A DNA stretch of 64,000 nt from Paramoeba atlantica (lineage: Eukaryota; Discosea). This document shows, one piece after another, positions 57,795 through 64,000 of the stretch. Each line of letters opens with the position of its first letter. The first letter of the stretch is position 1. Below the pieces are notes generated by a model that did no database searches, had not been told where the DNA came from, and worked only from the letters and a program-made list of their open reading frames with translations. The stretch covers positions 1-64,000 of the forward strand of contig CDRNVI010000033.1 in the NCBI GenBank assembly GCA_977017575.1, given 5' to 3'. The position numbers and the translations under genes were made by a program.

Positions 57795-58511
57795 ATGAGT
57801 CGTGACCCTCTCACCTCTGACTTCGACACCCCACGCACAGAAAACCCCCCCACCCCCACCCACCCCCCCTGTCCCCGATGCACCTTCCCCAACCCCCCCT
57901 CCTGCTTTGTCTGTGCCCAATGTCACGCCCCCCTCCAGGTCCCCGCCACGGCCTTCACGCACGACGCCCCCTCCCCTCCCGGTGACCCCTCCCCACATGG
58001 GGAGATCCCCATCCCCCCCTCCTCCCCCCACCACGTCGAGGTCGAGGACATGTTCCTCGAGTTCTACCGGCGCCGGGGGTACTACGCCGCGCTCCTTCTC
58101 CTCGCGCTCTCCGTCCCCCGACTGCTCTCCGCGTTCCTCCCCGCACTCCTCCCCGTGTGCTCGAGTCTCTGCGTTGTGTGGTGGATGCATGACGGGAGGA
58201 AGTTCGCGGCAGGGGATGCGCGTAGCTCTCCTGGGGGCCGGCGCTGGTTTGTGGTGCGCCGCAACACCGCGCTCCAGGTCCACTACTGGGTGTGTCTGGT
58301 GTTGTTGGTGTTGGTGTCGATTGTGGGGGTGTTGCAGGTGGGGAGGGTGATACGACCGGAGGCGGTGCCGGAGGGGGTGACGCCGGTTCCCTCACGGGGT
58401 GCGGTGATGATGCGGTTGATTTTTACGGTGTTACATGCGTTGAGTCTGGCAGCTTCCGCGTTTTTCACGCGGAAGGTGATTTTAGTGCTTCCCTCGCCGA
58501 GAGGTTCGTAG
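57795..58511 (+). CDS. NZF zinc-finger multi-pass membrane protein
   Basis: The 238-residue protein has a Pro-rich N-terminus, then CPRCTFPNPPSCFVCAQC (about 26-43), which matches the NZF/RanBP2 finger spacing C-x2-C-x3-N-x6-C-x2-C. It includes the Thr-Phe dipeptide after the second Cys that marks ubiquitin-binding NZF fingers, though the usual Trp is missing. Four TM helices follow in pairs (about 95-120, 120-135, 160-185, 200-225). It is likely an ER or Golgi membrane protein that could recruit ubiquitin. It lies about 195 bases downstream of a RING E3 gene. The 5' third is very C-rich and the 3' part is G-rich. Confidence 0.65.
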   Translation: MSRDPLTSDFDTPRTENPPTPTHPPCPRCTFPNPPSCFVCAQCHAPLQVPATAFTHDAPSPPGDPSPHGEIPIPPSSPHHVEVEDMFLEFYRRRGYYAALLLLALSVPRLLSAFLPALLPVCSSLCVVWWMHDGRKFAAGDARSSPGGRRWFVVRRNTALQVHYWVCLVLLVLVSIVGVLQVGRVIRPEAVPEGVTPVPSRGAVMMRLIFTVLHALSLAASAFFTRKVILVLPSPRGS

Positions 58512-58753
58512 GCAGGTTGTTTTTATCGTTCTTGAAAAGCAGCTTCGGTTTTTGTGAATGTAACGAACTGATTTGAAATAAGAATTGGTGTGTCGATTCT
58601 CTTGTAAAATTTTGATCAATTAGGACATCCATTTAGCATTTCGACACAAATTCTTGTGAATTGAAGAAAAATTCTTTGTTGTAAGGTGTGGACAAACTAT
58701 TCTTTTTCTCTTGCACGCTTGTGTTTGATACGACATTGATTTTTTTTTAAAAA

Positions 58754-61096
58754 ATGAGCCACGATCGATTCAGCTTTGTTAATCATTTTCTAACTTGCGC
58801 CCGTCGACGATTTCACACGCGATTTCCCTCAGCTCCAACAACGAAGGAACAAAAATGTGAAAATGCAAAGAGAGCACTTTTGGCTTTTAATATCATGATC
58901 TCGCAGGGACGTAAGCCTGACGTAGGAACGTATACAAAATTGATATATCTTATGGGTCAAGGTGATCTAGAATGGCAAGCATATAAATTATTCGCGCGTA
59001 TGTTAGACCAGGGCCTGGATCCCATTCCGCAGACGTACGCTGCTCTAAAAATCGCGACCAATCCGAAGCGACATTCCTTGCTCAGGGATATTGAACTTAA
59101 AATGAAAGATAGTATCAAGAGCTTTCCTGCAGAGTTGGCTCAAGATTTAAGCAAAGCTAAAAAAGAGAACAAATTGAAACTGGAGAGCACGATAAAGCAG
59201 TTGTCGGACGGTACTTTTCTGGGGAACTCTGATACAGGTGCTAACCCAGCTTCTGTGGATGTTAAGCACGACTCTGCAGCAATAGAAAGTTCCACACAGG
59301 ATGCGGCCGCTCGAGGTGGATCATATGCTACCGTGAGTATTGAAAATCCTGCACTTACTTGGGATACATTTCGCACGGCGCAAGAACGTAGGAAGTCTGC
59401 TCGTCCTGTGCTAAGCACAATAGAGAGAGATCAAGCGCATTCTGTGTTGGAAACTCTTCATGACGAGGAACTTCGTATTTTATTGACTATTCACAGGCAA
59501 TTACGGCACGGAACGCGAAGCCAAATGATCTCTAGTATATGTGACTGTTTGCCGCTTGAAAAAATTCTTGAGCTTGGAGAAAGGAGGAAGTTGTTTTTTT
59601 CCACCTTGCGTGGCGGCATTCAGCGGACACTCCATGATCCAGCATATTTCAAACAATTTAAACTTATTTCTGGTTGTCCGACTAGAATTTTGAGTACAGG
59701 TAAAGAAGTGGCATCTGTGGAGGTACCAATGCTCGAATCCGGAACCCCGAATAATAATGTTGAAAGTGGCATTCTAGGGCCTGAACCGAATACTCAGCGG
59801 GGACAGAGCTTTGAGAAAGCCGAAGGAGTGCAAGGAGTATTGCTCACTCCTTGGGGATACATCAAAGAACCTATAAGTAAGCCCCCTCCGGCTCCCAGTC
59901 CCATAAACCCAGAACGCACCATCGTCCTTTCCGATGAAGAGATCCTTTCCGTTCAAAAATCCGCTCGAACGGGAACATTGGATATGCTCCCCCTTCCCCT
60001 TCTTCGAAGATACGCACGCCAGTTTCACGTCAAATGGAAAAGGAAGTTCCGCACCGAGTTATACGAAAACATTGTTTTTCATGTGCAGCACTTCTCCGTT
60101 GCTCCAGACGACTCTGAGAAGCCGGATCAACACAACGAAACCCCAAGGGTTGTACCACTGAATGATTCGGACTCACCCGAACACTCTGAGCCAATTGTCG
60201 CACCAACCCCATTCGAAGTGTTGAAGACAATAACGCGCTACGCAGCTGAGGTACAGGTTGTCGACAAAGTAGAACTCACTAAAAAAATTCAAGCGATTCA
60301 AAGGAGGAGGCAACTCGAACGCCAACAGTTTGCCGTTAGCCAAAATAAATCCAAGGAGGACGCTTCCAGGGATCGTCTGCCTTTACTAACTGAATGGCAA
60401 ATGAAGCGTGCCAATATACAACCCTTAAAGCTTCCACCTGAGATTGAAGAAGAGGATGTTGTGTCTTCCGAAGCATTGAAAGAGACTCTTGTCTCGAGGT
60501 GGAGCAATATGGTAGGAGTCGACCGATATGAAGATTTACGTCGCACAGGATATAAGAACCCGCCAATACATGACAAGGGACAATCATCAAGCGACACAAC
60601 CACGGCGCCTTGGGAGAATGACATAATCGAAACAGATTCATATTTGTTGAAAATAAACCAACAGCAGCAGAAATCCGGTGGCGATAGAAAAAAGATTTAT
60701 TCGAAATCAACGGGACCACTAAGACCGCAAACATCATCCTTTGAAAACATTAATGAGGCTGAAGTCGACGATGGAATTGCGTACTTAGATCGGGATGGGG
60801 CTGTACCTGCTCGAGCGAATGAATATGAGGAAACATACTTCGGTCGCTTTCGTAAACATCACAAAGAAAAAATGAACCCTTTACGCACAACGACGTCGAG
60901 AGAGGGACTTTTGAAAAAATTAGCTGATATGAAAGAAAAAAAGAAGAAAGGGTTTCCACAGACAAAGGAACGGAAAACAGAACAAAGGAACCTGCGGAGT
61001 TTGATTTTTCTGCAAGGGAAAAAGGAAGAGCGCATTAAACAAAAGATGATGTCGAATGTGATATCCAAGCCCCGAAAAATGGCGTTCAGAATGTAA
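58754..61096 (+). CDS. Large PPR-containing protein, probably mitochondrial
   Basis: The 780-residue protein has a short basic presequence-like start ('CARRRFHTRFPSAP'). At least two pentatricopeptide-like helical units follow: 'AKRALLAFNIMISQGRKPDVGTYTKLIYLMGQ' and 'AYKLFARMLDQGLDPIPQTYAALK' (about 37-100). The middle is hydrophilic, with Pro-rich and acidic linkers. The last 70 residues are very basic ('KMKEKKKKGFPQTKERK' type). PPR proteins bind organelle RNA, and kinetoplastid mitoribosomes contain many. A mitoribosomal or RNA-processing function is likely. Confidence 0.7.
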   Translation: MSHDRFSFVNHFLTCARRRFHTRFPSAPTTKEQKCENAKRALLAFNIMISQGRKPDVGTYTKLIYLMGQGDLEWQAYKLFARMLDQGLDPIPQTYAALKIATNPKRHSLLRDIELKMKDSIKSFPAELAQDLSKAKKENKLKLESTIKQLSDGTFLGNSDTGANPASVDVKHDSAAIESSTQDAAARGGSYATVSIENPALTWDTFRTAQERRKSARPVLSTIERDQAHSVLETLHDEELRILLTIHRQLRHGTRSQMISSICDCLPLEKILELGERRKLFFSTLRGGIQRTLHDPAYFKQFKLISGCPTRILSTGKEVASVEVPMLESGTPNNNVESGILGPEPNTQRGQSFEKAEGVQGVLLTPWGYIKEPISKPPPAPSPINPERTIVLSDEEILSVQKSARTGTLDMLPLPLLRRYARQFHVKWKRKFRTELYENIVFHVQHFSVAPDDSEKPDQHNETPRVVPLNDSDSPEHSEPIVAPTPFEVLKTITRYAAEVQVVDKVELTKKIQAIQRRRQLERQQFAVSQNKSKEDASRDRLPLLTEWQMKRANIQPLKLPPEIEEEDVVSSEALKETLVSRWSNMVGVDRYEDLRRTGYKNPPIHDKGQSSSDTTTAPWENDIIETDSYLLKINQQQQKSGGDRKKIYSKSTGPLRPQTSSFENINEAEVDDGIAYLDRDGAVPARANEYEETYFGRFRKHHKEKMNPLRTTTSREGLLKKLADMKEKKKKGFPQTKERKTEQRNLRSLIFLQGKKEERIKQKMMSNVISKPRKMAFRM

Positions 61097-61197
61097 TTCA
61101 CTTCGAAGTTCGACGTGAGATTTCACTGAAATTATACTAGCTTTGTAATAAAACCGCAGATTTTTACCGCAGATTTTTTGTATGTTTTTGTCAGCAC

Positions 61198-61273
61198 GCA
61201 GCGATTTAACGGGTGGGATCGAAGAGTCTTTCTAGTCTTATCTCTACGTTCTCGAATCCACGCTGCTAGATTT
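61198..61273 (+). repeat. Structured repeat, copy 1 of 5 (possible small ncRNA gene)
   Basis: 76 nt: opens with gcagcgatttaacgggtggg and ends with gaatccacgctgctagattt. GCAGCG pairs with CGCTGC, and the next segment 'GTGGGATCGA' can pair with 'TCGAATCCAC'. An AGA follows the lower stem by one base. Central apex is 'agagtctttctagtcttatctc'. See the finding on this family. Confidence 0.7.
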
Positions 61274-61329
61274 AAGGATATTGTGCAAAAGGTAAATGTA
61301 TATATTAGTTCTTTTTCTTAAAATTACGC

Positions 61330-61405
61330 GCAGCGATTTAACGGGTGGGATTGAAGAGTCTTTCTGGTCATATCTCTACGTTCTCTAATCCACGCTGCTA
61401 GATTT
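61330..61405 (+). repeat. Structured repeat, copy 2 of 5
   Basis: 76 nt, same arms as copy 1. Differences are 'gggattga' for 'gggatcga' on the left and 'ctctaatcc' for 'ctcgaatcc' on the right, so the two arms have changed together. Confidence 0.7.
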
Positions 61406-61461
61406 AAGGATAATGCACAAAAGGCAAATGCACTTATTATTATTATTTCTTAAAACTACGC

Positions 61462-61542
61462 GCAGCGATTTAACGGGTGGGATCGAAGAGTCTTTCCAAA
61501 GAAGTCCCATCTCTACGTTCTCGAATCCACGCTGCTAGATTT
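61462..61542 (+). repeat. Structured repeat, copy 3 of 5
   Basis: 81 nt. Arms match copy 1. The apex is longer, 'ctttccaaagaagtccc', and can form a different apical stem (cttt against aaag). Confidence 0.7.
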
Positions 61543-61742
61543 AAGACCATAATGCACATATGGCCAATTGTTACATTTGGTACTTTGTACATGGTTGAAC
61601 AGAAATCTTGCCCCCCCCTCGCGGAAAAATTTGGTATGACAAAATAGCAAGATAGCACCTGTGTGCTATCATGAGCACAATAACTGACGTTGCTCGAACA
61701 TCACATGTTAATCTAGGTTTTTCTTAAAAGTATATTTTTTGC

Positions 61743-61815
61743 GCAGCGATTTAACGGGTGGGATCGACGAGGGACTTCCTCATCTTGGCGTTCTCGAATC
61801 CACGCTGCTAGATTT
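61743..61815 (+). repeat. Structured repeat, copy 4 of 5
   Basis: 73 nt. Arms match; the apex is 'gagggacttcctc', where gagg pairs with cctc. AGA box follows the lower stem as in the others. Confidence 0.7.
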
Positions 61816-62097
61816 ATGGATAACATGAAGGACTTATAGTATTTACAGAAGTTTTGCTTGTACATAAATGTATAAAAAGACTTGGAAACTAACAGGCATG
61901 AAAAGAAAATATAAAAGAATTGACATTCAACTCAATCGACGGTCTTGCGGGACAACATACTCAGGCGCTGCTACAGGTAGAAGTATGCTACCATACAGCT
62001 CGATTCGGAGGAATCACTGTAGACTTTCAGTAAAACCATGTGCGACTCAGTTAAAAAGATTTATTATAAAATTTATTGCTGTATATCTTGATTGTAC

Positions 62098-62175
62098 GCA
62101 GCGATTTAACGGGTGGGATCGACGAGGGGCTTTATAGCCTCATCTCTACGTTCTCGAATCCGCGCTGCTAGATTA
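62098..62175 (+). repeat. Structured repeat, copy 5 of 5
   Basis: 78 nt. Arms match, with 'ccgcgctgct' in the right arm. The apex is 'gaggggctttatagcctc', with ggc/gcc pairing. Ends in 'ctagatt'. Confidence 0.7.
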
Positions 62176-62770
62176 ATACCAAATACAGCAACGCATACTC
62201 GGTGAAAAAAGCGATGGTTATTACAAAATTGCGAGAAGAAGTCAAGGGCGCCGGGGAAGAAACTTTTCAAGCCCTATATGTCACCAAGAAATGGATGAGG
62301 CGTAGTATTTTATGAGATCTGTATCGAATACTACCCCCCCTTACTTAATAAGGCTCTGTTTTTAGGGCAAAAAGACCCATTAAAGGGGGATACATGGAAT
62401 ACATTGTACACACAATTACATTGTACATTCGCGTCACATTTTTTTCATTATTCTCAAACAAGGCCCTGCTGCATTATGATGCACTTTGTGCTGCTCTGGT
62501 AGATTAAAACAAAATGCCGCTTCGTGGCGGATTCGACAATTAATTTGACTCCCAGAAAATTTTCTTTGGTCTTCTAGAAAAAATAATATCCTTAATATTC
62601 CTATTATTAATAGGAATCCTTAATAATTAAGGGGAGTGGGCGCGTAGCCCTATTAAACATGGGGTATAGAGTCTATACCCCATAGTAGTATAACTCACCT
62701 CTCAAGCGTACGTGATTGATTTGAAATTGGCTTGAAAAGCCTTTAGTATTGTCTTTTCGTTTTACTTCCA

Positions 62771-63172
62771 ATGCTATTACCTTCCTACCGGGCTTCCAGG
62801 TTGATAGATCCCTCAAGATTTCGACAACAGGTGTTGATTATGCGCGGGTTTCTAGACGCTGTAACAAATCGCAGTTGGAACGTTGGATGGGCGATGTTTC
62901 CTATGGATGTCCGCGTTATGATTAGCTTATGCTGTTGTATTCACTACATTTCTCGACACAATCGTTGGATGTGCGAGAGAGAGGATGTAGAACGTACAAT
63001 GCTCCGCCGGTGGGGTGGCTCGGTAGAATCGGTCCGTAAAAGTTTGAGTAAGGAAGATCAAATCCGTGTTCGCACGTACGTTGATTTTGAAGACTATTGT
63101 GCGATGTTTATTCCTAACTATTTGTTACACAAACCAGCGGGATTTCATGCTTTGGAGGGTGAAGAGGCATAA
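62771..63172 (+). CDS. Small basic protein of unknown function
   Basis: The 133-residue protein begins with MLLPSYRASRLIDPSRFRQQ, which could be a mitochondrial presequence. A helix 'DVRVMISLCCCIHYISRHNRWMCERED' contains three adjacent Cys residues and 'FEDYCAMFIPNYLL' lies near the end. It is mostly helical with no recognised domain. Size and basicity fit a small mitochondrial subunit. Flanked by structured repeats upstream and a membrane-protein gene downstream. Confidence 0.6.
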   Translation: MLLPSYRASRLIDPSRFRQQVLIMRGFLDAVTNRSWNVGWAMFPMDVRVMISLCCCIHYISRHNRWMCEREDVERTMLRRWGGSVESVRKSLSKEDQIRVRTYVDFEDYCAMFIPNYLLHKPAGFHALEGEEA

Positions 63173-63542
63173 AACATGTTTTATTTGCAGCGAAGTACGA
63201 GATAAAAAATAGGGCAGAACCCTTCAAAAAGAATGCTTGACTCCAGAATAACTGTGGTACGAGTTTTTACATAAAATGTTGTTTATGTCAATTGCATTAG
63301 CGCCATAAATTTGAGTGGCAAAACCATAATTTTTTAGCTAAATATCACTAAAGATATTCAGGAAATGTAGCTTAAAGATGCATTCATTTAATAAAAACAA
63401 AATTGACAAAGTCATACAGTAAGATGTTGGTTAATTTCTCTATGATTCAATTCTACTTGAGCGAATTCTTTCAATTGCTCTTGCACACGGCTTTACCTCC
63501 AAAGCTTTCTGACATATAGGTCTTGATGGCCGAAATATTTCG
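63173..63542. other. Intergenic region, no gene seen
   Basis: A/T-rich spacer between the small protein and the membrane-protein gene. I see no RNA gene, repeat or credible short frame in it. Confidence 0.4.
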
Positions 63543-64000
63543 ATGACCGAGAGATTGGTGACAGAGACTTGCGATTCATTACTTCAGCTTTCGTTTTTTG
63601 GGTTTCCACGTTTGACCTTGGAATCCGTTCTTTTAAACTCTGTAGCTGCAGGAGCTTGTATTGTTGCCTGGCAAAAAGATGAGTATCTTTTAAGCTACAC
63701 TCTTTGTTTTCTTATTGGGTACTCCATTTACTTGGAAAGAAATTGTTTTCTAGGTACAAAAGAAAGGCCGCCTGAGGCTGCAGTTATTGGATTGCCGGCA
63801 TGTCTGCTTTCTGCCCCGATTCTTTTGACTACTTCCCATTTGTTTGCTGTTGCCTCAAAAGGGAACGGATTTGGGGACGAACCTCTAGTAGAGGTTAGTC
63901 ATGCTTCTGTCGTAGTTTTTCTTGTGCTGTTTTACTTCGTGCTGTCCGTCCTATACGTTCTGAGAACAGAATGCCGAAGGATATTTGCATCTATTAGCTT
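63543..64000 (+). CDS. Multi-pass membrane protein, cut by the window end
   Basis: An ATG at 63543 opens a frame that stays open to the last base (at least 152 residues). The translation has at least four hydrophobic helices: around 'VLLNSVAAGACIVAW', 'LLSYTLCFLIGYSIYL', 'VIGLPACLLSAPILLTTSHLFAVA' and 'VVVFLVLFYFVLSVLYVL', separated by short polar loops. No signature motif is visible. It may be a GPI- or lipid-biosynthesis enzyme or a transporter; the rest of the gene is needed. Confidence 0.65.
   Translation, partial: MTERLVTETCDSLLQLSFFGFPRLTLESVLLNSVAAGACIVAWQKDEYLLSYTLCFLIGYSIYLERNCFLGTKERPPEAAVIGLPACLLSAPILLTTSHLFAVASKGNGFGDEPLVEVSHASVVVFLVLFYFVLSVLYVLRTECRRIFASIS

Larger units (their letters stand above)
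61097..62770. other. Gene-poor region holding five structured repeats
   Basis: About 1.7 kb without a convincing protein gene. Five copies of a structured repeat are listed separately. A perfect 8-bp hairpin (gatagcac-ctgt-gtgctatc) lies at 61651-61670 and a 21-base near-perfect palindrome (ggggtatagagtctatacccc) at 62661-62681. The 'ttcctattattaataggaa' and 'ccttaataattaagg' words near 62597-62635 are further inverted repeats. A 89-codon frame at 61868 crosses copy 5 and is not accepted. Confidence 0.65.

Noticed and set aside
61198-61273. tRNA or tRNA-derived SINE as explanation for the five repeats
   Set aside because: The 3' word 'gttctcgaatcc' resembles a B box, but with an insertion, and there is no A box at the expected place; the seventh acceptor pair also fails.
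61868-62137. 89-codon frame
   Set aside because: Runs into structured repeat copy 5, has irregular composition and no recognisable domain.

Overview
The window looks like nuclear DNA of a kinetoplastid or closely related euglenozoan protist. The support is: about 33 apparently intronless protein-coding genes, every one on the + strand and tightly packed (the head-to-tail layout of kinetoplastid transcription units); a PCNA with a long acidic insertion of the kind seen in trypanosomatid PCNAs; a histone H2B with a euglenozoan-like C-terminal half; a mitochondrial HSP60, an mL49-type mitoribosomal protein, a PPR protein and several other probable mitochondrial proteins; and soluble leucine-rich-repeat proteins of a style common in kinetoplastids. 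The genus cannot be fixed from the sequence. A compact, endosymbiont-like kinetoplastid such as Perkinsela is a possibility only.

Layout. 1-0.9 kb: phosducin-like protein. 0.95-2.5 kb: a decayed Tc1/mariner element nested inside a second pair of inverted repeats. 2.8-8.6 kb: two neighbouring 5'-nucleotidase-fold genes, one a chimeric transmembrane receptor kinase whose nucleotidase ectodomain has lost its metal ligands, the other an apparently intact membrane-anchored nucleotidase. 8.8-14.7 kb: a HBS1/eRF3-like GTPase, a USP7-like deubiquitinase carrying a discoidin-like domain, and mL49. 15.2-24.8 kb: a palindromic repeat, a PHD-bromodomain protein, a mitochondrial membrane protein, an Utp17/WDR75-like rRNA-processing protein, H2B, a 46-residue membrane peptide and a coiled-coil protein. 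25-35 kb: a SUMO E1 AOS1-like subunit, an LRR protein, an ATP10-like assembly factor, an FCP1-like phosphatase, a large helical protein, and a twin-cysteine protein with a 333-bp tandem duplication. 35-53 kb: HSP60, a CDK-like kinase, coiled-coil proteins, a NatB auxiliary subunit, an exopolyphosphatase-like protein, a membrane protein with tandem PBZ-like fingers, PCNA and mitochondrial-type proteins. 53.1-56.5 kb: a second LRR gene followed by a nest of repeats (a MITE, a shared palindrome arm, a minus-strand RRM-like ORF, a dead DDE transposase). 56.5-64 kb: a RING E3, an NZF membrane protein, a PPR protein, five copies of a structured about 76-nt repeat, a small protein, and a multi-pass membrane protein cut by the window end.

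Themes. Ubiquitin/SUMO functions recur (USP7-like, AOS1-like, RING E3, NZF membrane protein, and a PCNA whose insertion holds two SUMO-consensus lysines). Mitochondrial biogenesis also recurs (HSP60, mL49, ATP10-like, twin-cysteine and PPR proteins). The most unusual items are the nucleotidase-cyclase-kinase chimera beside an intact nucleotidase, the five-copy structured repeat, and an intragenic switch from C-rich to G-rich sense sequence seen in at least six genes. All functional names are read by eye from motifs; no database search was run.
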